Below are positions 46,377-54,412 of a stretch of 64,000 bases of DNA, piece by piece (the first letter of the stretch is position 1; the number at the start of each line of letters is the position of its first letter). Source of the DNA: Afipia sp. OHSU_II-C1 (GTDB lineage Bacteria; Pseudomonadota; Alphaproteobacteria; Rhizobiales; Xanthobacteraceae); the NCBI RefSeq assembly GCF_000497575.1, contig NZ_APJI01000015.1, positions 207,610-271,609 on the forward strand, written 5' to 3'. The notes beneath the pieces are model-generated. The model had not been told where the DNA came from. It was given only the letters and a program-made list of their open reading frames with translations, and ran no database searches. Made by a program: the position numbers and the translations under genes.

Positions 46377-47111
46377 CTAGCGAAGGTTTGCTTTTTCGTC
46401 GTACAGCTTGAAATCGACAAGCGTACCGAGCATCTGCAGATAGGCCACCAGCGCATCCATCTCCGTTGGATTCCCCGGCTTGCCGTCGAAATTTCTGGCA
46501 ATCGCCTTCGGATAGCGCTTCACCAATGCGTCGACGTCACCGTTATCCGGATCGACCTGCGCCTTGAGATCCGCGGCCGCATTGGCGATCTGATCGTCCG
46601 AATACGGAACCCCGACCGTGCGGTTGGCGCGGAGATGACCGGCAATGGTCGCCGCGTCGATCTCGGCCTCCGAAAGAAACGAATAGCCGGGCATCACCGA
46701 CTGCGGCACGATGGCGCGCGGATTCACCAGATGCGTGACGTGCCACTCATCGGAGTACTTTGCACCGACGCGCGCGAGATCCGGACCAGTCCGCTTGGAG
46801 CCCCACTGAAACGGATGATCGTACATGCTCTCGGCCGCGAGCGAATAATGCCCGTAGCGTTCGACTTCATCGCGCAGCGGCCGGATCATCTGCGAGTGGC
46901 AGAGATAACAGCCTTCGCGGACATAGATATTGCGCCCGGCCAGTTCGAGAGGTGTGTATGGCCGCATGCCTTCGACCTTCTCGATCGTGCTTTTCAGGTA
47001 GAACAACGGCGTTATCTCAACAAGACCGCCGATCGCGATGACCGCCAGAATACCGATGATGAGAACGACAGAATTCTTTTCGAAGATCTGATGACGTTTC
47101 CAGAGTGACAT
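46377..47111 (-). CDS. ccoO: Cbb3-type cytochrome c oxidase subunit II (CcoO, FixO)
   Basis: A 244-residue monoheme c-type cytochrome with an N-terminal anchor helix (residues 12-33) and the heme motif [17 protein letters not shown] near residue 69. Met-rich segments downstream supply the axial Met. The start at 47111 (MSLWKRHQ) is 7 bases after GGAG; a GTG at 47126 overlaps the ccoN stop. It is the second gene of ccoNOQP. Confidence 0.96.
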   Translation of the reverse strand: MSLWKRHQIFEKNSVVLIIGILAVIAIGGLVEITPLFYLKSTIEKVEGMRPYTPLELAGRNIYVREGCYLCHSQMIRPLRDEVERYGHYSLAAESMYDHPFQWGSKRTGPDLARVGAKYSDEWHVTHLVNPRAIVPQSVMPGYSFLSEAEIDAATIAGHLRANRTVGVPYSDDQIANAAADLKAQVDPDNGDVDALVKRYPKAIARNFDGKPGNPTEMDALVAYLQMLGTLVDFKLYDEKANLR

Positions 47112-47122
47112 GCGCTCGCTCC

Positions 47123-48775
47123 TCACTCAGCAGGCTGAAGAGCAGGCGTCGGTGCGGTTTCCGAAACCTCCCCAACACGCACCGTCATCCAGAGATTGTA
47201 GGCCATGATCAGCGACCCGATCAGGAACAGGGCGCCGCCCGCAGCCCGGATGATGTAGAACGGGTGCATCGCCTCTACGGTTTCGATGAAAGAATATTCA
47301 AGGAAGCCGAGCGACGTATAGGCGCGCCACATCAGACCCTGAAGGATGCCCGACACCCACATCGCGGAGATGTACAAGACGATGCCGATCGTCGCGATCC
47401 AGAAGTGCCAGTTGACGAGTTTGAGGCTGTAGAGTCCCTTGCGGTTCCACAGCCAGGGCACGAGGCAGTAAAGCGCGCCGAACGAAACGAACCCGACCCA
47501 GCCGAGCGCGCCCGAATGCACGTGGCCGATGGTCCAGTCGGTGTAGTGGCTGAGCGAATTCACGACCTTGACCGACATCAGCGGCCCCTCAAACGTGGCC
47601 ATGCCGTAGAAGGCAACGGAAACCACCAGCATTCGCAGAACGGGATCCGTTCGCAGCTTGTCCCAGGCGCCGGACAGGGTCATCAGACCGTTGATCATGC
47701 CGCCCCACGACGGCATCCACAGCATGATGGAGAACGTCATGCCGAGCGTCTGCGCCCAATCCGGCAATGCCGTGTAATGCAGGTGATGCGGGCCGGCCCA
47801 GATATAGAGGAAAATGATCGCCCAGAAGTGGATGATCGAAAGGCGGTAGGAGTAGACCGGCCGCTCCGCGCGCTTCGGAATGAAATAGTACATGATGGCG
47901 AGGAAACCAGCGGTCAGGAAGAAACCGACCGCGTTGTGGCCGTACCACCACTGAAACATTGCATCCTGTACGCCGCCCCATGCGATGTACGACTTCGAAC
48001 CGAACAACGATACCGGCACACCGGGATTGTTGCCGAGATGAAGCACGGCGATCGTGACGATGAAGGCGAGATAGAACCAGTTCGCGACGAAGATATGGGG
48101 TTCCTTCCGCTTGACCAGCGTCGCGACAAATACCAGCAGATAAGCGACCCACACGACCGTCAGCAGCAGGTCGGCGTACCATTCAGGCTCGGCATACTCC
48201 TTCGACTGGGTCACCCCGAGCAGATAGCCGGTGCCGGCGATCAGAATGAAGAAATTGTATCCGAGCACGACGCACCAGGGAGCCAGATCTCCCGCAAGCC
48301 GCACACGGCACGTTTTCTGAACCACGTAGAAAGACGTCGCGATCAGAACATTACCGCCAAAGGCGAAGATGACCGCCGACGTGTGCAGCGGCCGCAACCT
48401 TCCGAAGGTTGTCCAGGGCAGATCAAAGTTCAATGCCGGCCAGGCGAGCTGCGAGGCGATGAGCAGTCCGACGGCGAATCCGGCGATGCCCCAGAACACC
48501 GCCATGACCGACGCGAACTTGATCGGTCCAAGATTGTAATTCGGCCGGCCGCCGATCTCCTGCGGTGGCAGAGACGCCGGTCTGTCGAAGTAGCGATTGA
48601 GAATCGCGAATGTGGCGATCAGACTCGCCGCCATACTCACGTTGGCATGAAATGCAAATGCCGCATCTTCGGCTTTCGCCGCTGCAAGCAGGCAGACGAA
48701 CGCGGACACCGCAAAAAAGGCAGCGAGGCTGCCTTCTCCAAAGGTCATCCACTTGATCTCTTTTGGCCGGTTCAT
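47123..48775 (-). CDS. ccoN: Cbb3-type cytochrome c oxidase subunit I (CcoN, FixN)
   Basis: A 550-residue catalytic subunit of the high-affinity heme-copper oxidase with twelve or so helices. Conserved segments: [34 protein letters not shown] with the copper-B His residues, and [17 protein letters not shown] with heme His. The ATG at 48775 is chosen over that at 48814 because the FixK box (48833-48846) predicts a transcript start near 48798, between the two. The operon ccoNOQP follows on the minus strand and ccoGHIS beyond it. Confidence 0.96.
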   Translation of the reverse strand: MNRPKEIKWMTFGEGSLAAFFAVSAFVCLLAAAKAEDAAFAFHANVSMAASLIATFAILNRYFDRPASLPPQEIGGRPNYNLGPIKFASVMAVFWGIAGFAVGLLIASQLAWPALNFDLPWTTFGRLRPLHTSAVIFAFGGNVLIATSFYVVQKTCRVRLAGDLAPWCVVLGYNFFILIAGTGYLLGVTQSKEYAEPEWYADLLLTVVWVAYLLVFVATLVKRKEPHIFVANWFYLAFIVTIAVLHLGNNPGVPVSLFGSKSYIAWGGVQDAMFQWWYGHNAVGFFLTAGFLAIMYYFIPKRAERPVYSYRLSIIHFWAIIFLYIWAGPHHLHYTALPDWAQTLGMTFSIMLWMPSWGGMINGLMTLSGAWDKLRTDPVLRMLVVSVAFYGMATFEGPLMSVKVVNSLSHYTDWTIGHVHSGALGWVGFVSFGALYCLVPWLWNRKGLYSLKLVNWHFWIATIGIVLYISAMWVSGILQGLMWRAYTSLGFLEYSFIETVEAMHPFYIIRAAGGALFLIGSLIMAYNLWMTVRVGEVSETAPTPALQPAE

Positions 48776-48832
48776 GATTGAATTTCTCGGTGCTTTGTCC
48801 GCATCATCAATCATGACTTTGCGGCGAGAGAT

Positions 48833-48846
48833 TTGATCGAGATCAA
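48833..48846 (-). promoter_or_regulatory. Perfect FNR/FixK box upstream of ccoNOQP
   Basis: TTGATCGAGATCAA matches all ten half-site bases. Its centre (48839.5) minus 41.5 places the transcript start near 48798, 23 bases before the ATG at 48775. This is the main promoter element for the cbb3 oxidase. Confidence 0.9.
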
Positions 48847-48870
48847 CCCACGCATACTTGTTTGACCGGG

Positions 48871-49320
48871 CTAGTTCTTGCCGCCGGCCACGCGCGGCGC
48901 GGCGTTCGCGTCGCCTATTGCCCGAAGAGCTTCCAGAGTCTCGGTATTAGGGCAGTACTCTGAGTGGCCGGACTTGTGCTGCAAGAAATCGTTCGTGCAT
49001 CGCTTCGTCGAGGCGCAACTGGCGCAAACACGATAGAGATCGCCGAACTCTCTGGGATGCTTGTCTTGCAGGAGCTTTTCGGACAACCCCATTTCGGCGA
49101 GCCGCTGCGTCAGCAGCTCTTGAACGTGAACATCGCTCTTCGCCAGCGTTAAAAGATCGGAAACGGATACACCGAAGTCTCTGGCAATCCTTCTGATCTC
49201 ATCGGGCTCAAGCTCCTGCAATTCGTTGGATCGGCTGAATTGCCGCGAGAATTTCTTCGCCCATGAGACGATATGACCAATCATGGGGACAGTTTCGAGA
49301 CGTCCGGGTCGCCGCTCCAT
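48871..49320 (-). CDS. DUF6455-like protein with four conserved Cys
   Basis: A 149-residue protein. Residues 20-80 form a helical part with an acidic motif ([19 protein letters not shown]), and the C-terminal part has [17 protein letters not shown] and [13 protein letters not shown], four Cys in a CxxC-x5-C-x15-C-like arrangement recalled from DUF6455 proteins of respiratory clusters. It may bind iron-sulfur, zinc or heme; none is proven. AGGAGG stands 5 bases before the ATG at 49320. It follows the 47-residue membrane protein gene in the same direction, and the two may share the FixK box at 49601. Confidence 0.7.
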   Translation of the reverse strand: MERRPGRLETVPMIGHIVSWAKKFSRQFSRSNELQELEPDEIRRIARDFGVSVSDLLTLAKSDVHVQELLTQRLAEMGLSEKLLQDKHPREFGDLYRVCASCASTKRCTNDFLQHKSGHSEYCPNTETLEALRAIGDANAAPRVAGGKN

Positions 49321-49401
49321 CGAGACCTCCTGCATCTGAATGAAATTCTTCCGCGGGCCGCGACATCGCAGAGCCGCTGCAAATTTTCATAACCGGCCGG
49401 T

Positions 49402-49545
49402 TCAGAACGCCCTTCGCCGGGGCTTTGCGACATCGTTCTTCAGACGATGGGGTCTGGTCTGAAAGTCCGCCCACATCAGGACGGCGCCGAACGCCACGAA
49501 CATCACCAGAATGATCGCCGACAGAATTATTGCATTGGTGGGCAT
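49402..49545 (-). CDS. Small single-helix membrane protein, FixK-box regulated
   Basis: A 47-residue protein: one helix (about residues 5-24: AIILSAIILVMFVAFGAVLM) and a basic tail (RPHRLKNDVAKPRRRAF). GGGAGAG precedes the ATG. A perfect FixK box lies 56-69 bases upstream. Small proteins like this occur next to cbb3 genes in related genomes and could be an oxidase accessory, but sequence gives no proof. The start at 49545 is firm because the longer frame upstream lies across the regulatory box. Confidence 0.65.
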   Translation of the reverse strand: MPTNAIILSAIILVMFVAFGAVLMWADFQTRPHRLKNDVAKPRRRAF

Positions 49546-49600
49546 AACCGCTCTCCCATTTTGGCTGGGCGCAGCGTGCAGCATCGGATCGAGGGGGTCT

Positions 49601-49614
49601 TTGATGCGGATCAA
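49601..49614 (-). promoter_or_regulatory. Perfect FNR/FixK box upstream of the 47-residue membrane protein
   Basis: TTGATGCGGATCAA, all ten half-site bases. At -41.5 the start would be near 49566, 21 bases before the ATG at 49545. The DUF6455-like gene 81 bases further may be on the same transcript. Confidence 0.85.
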
Positions 49615-49672
49615 ATCCGCACAGGCCATCGGCGGAATCTACAACCCCGTGACAAAACCGGGATAGCGGGGA

Positions 49673-50392
49673 TCAGGCGGCAGCCAGTGCTTCGGCCCGG
49701 CTTGTATCCATCAGGCGAATACCTCCGGGAACGATGACGATGACACCGTCGCGCTCCAGCTTGGTCAGTGTACGACTGACCGTTTCGACGGTCAGACCAA
49801 GATAGTCTGCGATATCCTGCCTGCTCATGGGCAGGTAGACCGTCCTGGCCGCGCGGCCGATCCTCTGCAGCCTGTTTCGCCAGCCAATGAGAAAGGCTGC
49901 GACTTTTTCCTCGGCAGATCGCCGTCCAAGCGAGACCATGTGGTCCTGCGCCAATATAAGCTCTTGCCGCGCAAAATCATTCATCCGCTGCAAGATGCGC
50001 GGGTTGCTCTCCACGAAGCGGGCAAAAGGCTCTTTCATGAACCGGCATACCATGACCGGCCCGATCGCATCCGCCGAGAAGCCGTAACAAGCGCCCGGCG
50101 CAATTCCGATGAAATCGCCCGGGAGCGCGAACCCAACAATTTGACGCCTGCCGTCGGGTAACAACTTGGACAGACGCACCGTTCCTTCCGACACGTTGTA
50201 AGCCGCATCTGAATGATCGCCCTCCGAGAACAGCGGCGCCCGGGAACTCAAACGCACGCGCTGTGACAGCCTTGCCAGCTCTCGGAGCTCTGTTTCATCG
50301 AGCGCACCGCAGATGCTGAGCGAACGGATGGCACACAGGAGGCAGCCTGCAAGATCGCTGTCCAGACGGCTTGGAGATACGCGATCACACAT
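49673..50392 (-). CDS. FNR-type iron-sulfur transcription regulator (FnrN/AadR-like)
   Basis: A 239-residue Crp/Fnr protein. Cys17 and Cys20 (CLLC), Cys28, and a fourth Cys at 102 (GACYGFS) fit the FnrN-type iron-sulfur site C-x2-C-x7-C plus a distant Cys, so it should sense oxygen directly. The helix-turn-helix (RQDIADYLGLTVETVSRTL) carries Glu-x-x-Ser-Arg, the reader of TTGAT half-sites. Start at 50392; an FNR/FixK box lies upstream (50479-50492), indicating self-control or control by FixK2. AadR of Rhodopseudomonas is the closest recalled relative. Confidence 0.9.
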   Translation of the reverse strand: MCDRVSPSRLDSDLAGCLLCAIRSLSICGALDETELRELARLSQRVRLSSRAPLFSEGDHSDAAYNVSEGTVRLSKLLPDGRRQIVGFALPGDFIGIAPGACYGFSADAIGPVMVCRFMKEPFARFVESNPRILQRMNDFARQELILAQDHMVSLGRRSAEEKVAAFLIGWRNRLQRIGRAARTVYLPMSRQDIADYLGLTVETVSRTLTKLERDGVIVIVPGGIRLMDTSRAEALAAA

Positions 50393-50478
50393 CAGTAAAT
50401 CTCGCCTTCGCAACAAATTCCGCCAGGCCGCCAAGCGGCCCGCAAAAGCAACCATAACGACTTTGACGGTGACGGATT

Positions 50479-50492
50479 GATGCAAATCAATG
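50479..50492. promoter_or_regulatory. Perfect FNR/FixK box between the FNR-type regulator and cytochrome c genes
   Basis: TTGATGCAAATCAA, symmetric. At -41.5 it sets a start near 50444 for the regulator (52-base leader) and near 50527 for the cytochrome gene (29-base leader), so the same site can control both. Confidence 0.85.
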
Positions 50493-50555
50493 CGAGAAGG
50501 GAGGATTCCCGCAGGATCGATATGCAAACCCGCGCCTCACACCGAAACATCGACG

Positions 50556-50870
50556 ATGCGATATCTTTACGGCTGCCTGGCGATGGCCATCATTTTTGCG
50601 GCACCGGCCGAAGCAGCGTCCCCCGGCGAACAGCGCGGGTTTGTTTTCGCGAAGACACACTGCGCGCGGTGTCACGCCATCGATCGGTTCAGTCCAAGTC
50701 CGTTGAAGATTGCTCCTCCATTCCGCGATCTTCACCGGCGCTACAAGATCGAGACGCTGGCAGAGGCTTTTGCGGAGGGGATTTACACCGGTCACCCGAC
50801 CATGCCCGCCTTTCAGCTCGATCCAGACCATATCAACGACCTTCTCGCCTTCATGAAGAGCCTGGAATAG
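50556..50870 (+). CDS. Small c-type cytochrome, periplasmic
   Basis: A 104-residue protein with a signal peptide (MRYLYGCLAMAIIFAAPAEA) and one heme motif (HCARCHAID, with CxxCH). Met in HPTMPAFQL is the likely distal ligand. It is shorter than typical class I cytochromes by a few residues, ending LLAFMKSLE. It has an FNR/FixK box upstream, shared with the divergent FNR-type regulator, so it should be made at low oxygen; it could donate electrons to the cbb3 oxidase or a reductase elsewhere. I set the start at 50556 where the signal peptide begins. Confidence 0.85.
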   Translation: MRYLYGCLAMAIIFAAPAEAASPGEQRGFVFAKTHCARCHAIDRFSPSPLKIAPPFRDLHRRYKIETLAEAFAEGIYTGHPTMPAFQLDPDHINDLLAFMKSLE

Positions 50871-51054
50871 TCATTTGGCTCCCCTCGTCCATCGCGAGTA
50901 AACTCTTGGGACAGCAGACGGAAAGACTTACGCCATGAGCCAAACAAAGCCCCGGCGAATTTTGAACGCAAGCCTGCCATCGAGCTTTCGCTAGATCAGG
51001 CTCGAACTCGCGCGGGAGGCGGAGCACCCCTTTGGCGATTCGGGAATAGCTTAC

Positions 51055-51345
51055 GTGCTTGTCGGACCATTGGATTCCTCGGGTCGGCTCGATCCAAGGA
51101 TGTGGCGGCAGCATCGCGAAGCCTGCCGGGTCGCGCGGTTTCGACCGGGAAAGCCTGATGATCTTGGCCATCTCGTTCACCGCGCCGGCGGCCACTGGGC
51201 ATTCCACTACGATATCTCCGGCAACCACGACGATGAGGCGGGGTATCATTTCGCGGATGAAAAGTTCGTTCCGGGAGAGTACGTCTCCATCACGGACGAA
51301 GGCCACACTCATACCTATCGCGTTGTATCGGTTGTTCCGCTCTAG
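51055..51345 (+). CDS. Conserved hypothetical protein of the low-oxygen region, start uncertain
   Basis: A 96-residue protein from the GTG at 51055 with the segments GPLDSSGRLDPRMWRQHREA, GGHWAFHYDISG, DDEAGYHF and FVPGEYVSITDEGHTHTYRV. I recall a small family in rhizobia with the same ending. The frame remains open upstream to a TAG at 50992-50994 and reads ELAREAEHPFGDSG, which resembles what I recall as the usual N-terminus, but contains no ATG, GTG or TTG. So either the protein starts at the GTG and is short, or the start codon has been lost. Function unknown. Confidence 0.6.
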   Translation: MLVGPLDSSGRLDPRMWRQHREACRVARFRPGKPDDLGHLVHRAGGHWAFHYDISGNHDDEAGYHFADEKFVPGEYVSITDEGHTHTYRVVSVVPL

Positions 51346-51357
51346 CCAACTGACCGT

Positions 51358-51786
51358 TTAGTTGTCTGCGCCGGTGCACCGCTTTAACGATTTCATGACA
51401 TCCTCGCGGGAAACGATGCCGATGAGCCTCTCCGCATCGATCACGGGGATGCTTCTGACGCGATGCTCGACCATGAGCTGCAAAACTCGCGTGAGCTTTG
51501 TTTCCGCGCCAACATAGATGAACGTTGGCTTCATGACATCGGCAACGACTGTGCTCATGAGATCGTCGTAACGCGGCACTATTTGCGCCGGCGTAAAGGC
51601 AAAGCATTTCAGAAAATCCAGCTTGGTCACCAGCCCGACAGCGTGGGCGCCCTCGACAACCGGATAGGCATTGAAGTCATCGCGCTCGAACAGCAGCAAT
51701 AACGCTCGCATGGTCAGGTCCCGCGTCACCGTCTTCACGGAGCGCGTCATGCAATCGGCAGCCGTTTCCTCAAGAAATTTGTACAA
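51358..51786 (-). CDS. Two-CBS-domain protein
   Basis: A 142-residue protein made of two CBS domains: the first has CMTRSVKTVTRDLTMRALL and VEGAHAVGLVTKLDFLK, and the second has VADVMKPTFIYVGAETKL and AERLIGIVSREDVMKSLK. CBS pairs bind adenosine nucleotides and act as energy sensors. A perfect FNR/FixK box lies upstream (51880-51893), predicted start near 51845. It is convergent with the hypothetical gene at 51055. The partner it regulates is unknown. Confidence 0.88.
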   Translation of the reverse strand: MYKFLEETAADCMTRSVKTVTRDLTMRALLLLFERDDFNAYPVVEGAHAVGLVTKLDFLKCFAFTPAQIVPRYDDLMSTVVADVMKPTFIYVGAETKLTRVLQLMVEHRVRSIPVIDAERLIGIVSREDVMKSLKRCTGADN

Positions 51787-51879
51787 AGAAGCATTCCGGA
51801 ATTTTGCAACGACAATGAACGATCAAAGGCAGCTTGCGCCGCCGTCAAACCCTTTGACCGCAAATCCGGAGGGCGTGAT

Positions 51880-51893
51880 TTGATCAGGATCAA
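51880..51893 (-). promoter_or_regulatory. Perfect FNR/FixK box upstream of the CBS-domain gene
   Basis: TTGATCAGGATCAA, all ten half-site bases. At -41.5 the CBS gene transcript starts near 51845 (59-base leader). Confidence 0.85.
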
Positions 51894-51968
51894 TGGCAAG
51901 CGATCCGATGGCTCTCTACAAGATGGACCAGGCCGGACAGGCAGCCGGGTCTCCCCTCTGCCGTTCGG

Positions 51969-51982
51969 TTGATCGAAATCAA
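51969..51982 (+). promoter_or_regulatory. Perfect FNR/FixK box upstream of two small plus-strand genes
   Basis: TTGATCGAAATCAA, all ten half-site bases. At -41.5 the start is near 52017, 15 bases before the ATG at 52032. It lies 89 bases from the box serving the divergent CBS gene. Confidence 0.85.
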
Positions 51983-52031
51983 CACGGACTACCATGACGC
52001 GAGTTAGCGTTTCTCCATTGGGAGAAACCGC

Positions 52032-52241
52032 ATGCATATTTCAGACATTGCTCTCGAGTGTTCACGGCGTTGCGCGCAACTTGCCTTGAAATGCACCCAC
52101 GAGGAGGTCGCTATTGAACTCAATGTTCTGGCCGTCCGGCTCATGGTCGCGGCCGTCAGAGATGCCGAATTGCTTGTCGACCAAACACAGGCCGGGGGGC
52201 GGACAGCCACCCTTTCCGGCGACGGCCCTTGTCAGCAGTGA
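52032..52241 (+). CDS. Small hypothetical protein of the low-oxygen region
   Basis: A 69-residue protein, mostly helical (DIALECSRRCAQLALKCTHEE and AIELNVLAVRLMVAAVRDAE) with three Cys in the first helix region and a Gly/Thr-rich C-terminal tail ending CQQ. GGGAGA stands 8 bases before the ATG. It is preceded by a perfect FixK box and followed by the phasin-like gene after 73 bases, probably on one mRNA. I do not recognise the family. Confidence 0.6.
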   Translation: MHISDIALECSRRCAQLALKCTHEEVAIELNVLAVRLMVAAVRDAELLVDQTQAGGRTATLSGDGPCQQ

Positions 52242-52314
52242 ACCCAGCCCGGCCTGATCACTCGCTGACGTCGGGGCGTCGGATATGAACACATGCTAAC
52301 GCCGGAGAACAATT

Positions 52315-52698
52315 ATGCAGAATATCTGCCATGAAGCGAATGCGCAGCATCCGAATGATGTTTCGTCACAGCTAACGGAGATTGCCAATAGAGGTACAAA
52401 GCTCGCTCTCGACGCACAGAAACTGATTATCTATGAGATCATACAGGCCAATCAGGACGCGCTGGAGCAGGCCCGTTCAGGCGTAAGCATTACGCAGGAA
52501 TTCATCTCAAAGATCGCTCAGGCGCATTCAGTCAAAGAGCTGACTGCCGCATTTCGAGACTGCGGCCATGAGCAGATGGACCGCCTTCATCGGAGCTATG
52601 AACATCTCTTTTTGCACGGCCACGAAATTTTTGAAGCTTCGACCGGTCTCGTTCTGGCCGCGCTTCGCGGCGAAGCCCCGACCAAGTCAACCGCCTAG
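52315..52698 (+). CDS. Phasin-like helical protein
   Basis: A 127-residue protein with no signal peptide, almost all helix: KLALDAQKLIIYEIIQANQD and FEASTGLVLAAL are amphipathic, and the whole resembles the phasin family that coats PHB granules. A ribosome site GGAGA precedes the ATG. If it is a phasin, PHB granule formation would be switched on together with the cbb3 oxidase at low oxygen. The assignment rests on composition and pattern, so it is moderate. Confidence 0.55.
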   Translation: MQNICHEANAQHPNDVSSQLTEIANRGTKLALDAQKLIIYEIIQANQDALEQARSGVSITQEFISKIAQAHSVKELTAAFRDCGHEQMDRLHRSYEHLFLHGHEIFEASTGLVLAALRGEAPTKSTA

Positions 52699-52702
52699 AC
52701 AC

Positions 52703-52745
52703 AGCTCTCGCGGGCCATAAAAAAGCGCCCTGCGAGCTATTTTTC
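52703..52745 (+). terminator. Probable terminator after the phasin-like gene
   Basis: An imperfect stem (AGCTCTCGCGGGC / GCGCCCTGCGAGCT) with an A-rich loop (CATAAAAAA) is followed by ATTTTTC. It begins 5 bases after the stop codon and lies before fixL. Confidence 0.55.
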
Positions 52746-52882
52746 GGCCCTTCCAGTCCGCAGAACCTGGGTTCGGACTTGAGCAATGTCTCCAACTGGG
52801 CCAATACTCGGTTAATGGGTTCTTGCCGCGATTTCCTTTCTTGAGGCATGAGACCCGGCCCGGGATCTAGAGGCGACGGATC

Positions 52883-54412
52883 TTGACCAGAACCGATGAG
52901 GCACCGTCCGAGGGGCCCTTTCGTGATGAACATTTGTGGCTGGGTATCGACGGGTCCGGTATCGGCACTTGGGATCTCGATCTTTCAACCCGCAAATTGA
53001 TCTGGTCCGCTGCTGCACGAGGCCTGCTCGGCGTTTCAGACAACCAACCTGTGAGCTACGAGTTTTTTCTCTCGCTGCTTGAACCTCAGGACCGCGAGCG
53101 CGCCGAACTCGCCGTGAAGCAATCTGTCGAAACCGGATGCAACCTGGATATTCAGTATCGGGTGCGCGGAACTCGCGATCGTAGTCACTGGGTTCGCACC
53201 CGCGGCAGCGTTGTCAGAAGCCATGACGGCACACCTCGCCATCTGAGTGGAATCATTCTCGATATCGATGATCAAAAGCAGGTTGAGGAGGCATTGAGGA
53301 CGCGAGAAGGTCACCTTCGGTCCATCCTCGAGACGATTCCCGATGCCATGATCGTCATTGACGGCCGCGGCATCATGCAGTTTTTCAGCAGCGCCGCCGA
53401 AAGGCAGTTTGGTTACACCGAACAGGAGGCTATCGGCCAGAACGTCAGTGTGCTGATGCCCAATCCTGACAGACGGCGTCACGACGGATACCTTGCACGC
53501 TACCAGTCAACGGGCGAGCGGCATATCATCGGGATCGGCCGAATCGTAACCGGCCAGCGCAAGGACGGAACAACGTTTCCGATGCATCTCTCCATCGGCG
53601 AAATGGAATCCAGCGGACAACCTTACTTTACTGGATTCGTCCGTGACCTGACCGAATATCAGCAAACGCAGGCGCGGCTTCAGGAACTTCAATCCGAAAT
53701 CGCTCACGTCTCGCGCCTGAGCGCGATGGGAGAGATGGCATCCGCGCTCGCGCACGAACTGAACCAGCCGCTGGCGGCTATCAGCAACTACATGAAGGGC
53801 TCTCGCCGCTTGCTGGCCTCGAGTGAAGACCCGAACGCCGCGAAAATCGCCAGCGCGATGGATCGCGCAGCGGAACAGGCGCTTCGTGCAGGACAGATCA
53901 TCCGGCGGCTTCGCGATTTCGTGGCGCGCGGGGAATCAGAAAAGCGCGTCGAAAGTCTTTCGAAACTCATTGAAGAAGCCGGGGCGCTGGGCCTGACGGG
54001 CGCGAGGGAACAAGGTATCCTGCTGCGCTTCAATCTGGATCCCGACTGCGATCTGGTGCTGGTCGATCGAGTCCAGATTCAGCAGGTTCTGGTCAATCTG
54101 TTTCGAAACGCGCTTGAAGCGATGGCCGACACCGCCCGCCGAGAACTGGTGGTGGCAAATGCCAGGGCTGCGGAAGAGATGATCGAGGTCGAGGTCTCCG
54201 ACACGGGACACGGATTCAGTGACGACGTGCGGACAAAGCTGTTTCAGACGTTCTTTACGACCAAGGAAACGGGAATGGGTGTGGGACTTTCGATCAGCCG
54301 GACAATCGTAGAGGCACATGGCGGACGCATGTCCGTTGAAAGCAACCCATCAGGCGGCGCCACATTCCGCTTCACGCTGCCGGCCGCCGCATCGAGCGAG
54401 AGTCTGGAATAA
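52883..54412 (+). CDS. fixL: Oxygen-sensing histidine kinase FixL
   Basis: A 509-residue kinase: N-terminal PAS-like domain (about 17-133), heme PAS (about 145-257), HisKA and HATPase domains. With the TTG at 52883 as residue 1, the heme-ligand His is 200 (RRRHDGYLARY), Arg206 and Arg220 follow (GIGRIVTG), and the phosphorylated His is 291 (ALAHELNQPLAAI), the same numbers as in B. japonicum FixL. This supports the TTG start, since no ATG is available. Oxygen bound to heme shuts off the kinase; without oxygen it phosphorylates FixJ. The stop overlaps the fixJ start by one base. Confidence 0.96.
   Translation: MTRTDEAPSEGPFRDEHLWLGIDGSGIGTWDLDLSTRKLIWSAAARGLLGVSDNQPVSYEFFLSLLEPQDRERAELAVKQSVETGCNLDIQYRVRGTRDRSHWVRTRGSVVRSHDGTPRHLSGIILDIDDQKQVEEALRTREGHLRSILETIPDAMIVIDGRGIMQFFSSAAERQFGYTEQEAIGQNVSVLMPNPDRRRHDGYLARYQSTGERHIIGIGRIVTGQRKDGTTFPMHLSIGEMESSGQPYFTGFVRDLTEYQQTQARLQELQSEIAHVSRLSAMGEMASALAHELNQPLAAISNYMKGSRRLLASSEDPNAAKIASAMDRAAEQALRAGQIIRRLRDFVARGESEKRVESLSKLIEEAGALGLTGAREQGILLRFNLDPDCDLVLVDRVQIQQVLVNLFRNALEAMADTARRELVVANARAAEEMIEVEVSDTGHGFSDDVRTKLFQTFFTTKETGMGVGLSISRTIVEAHGGRMSVESNPSGGATFRFTLPAAASSESLE

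Noticed and set aside
47105..48781. 558-codon plus-strand frame opposite ccoN
   Set aside because: It is antisense to a certain gene and has low-complexity charged composition.
50851..51312. 153-codon minus-strand frame opposite the conserved hypothetical gene
   Set aside because: The plus-strand frame has an ordered, family-like sequence (WAFHYD, GEYVSI); the minus frame does not.
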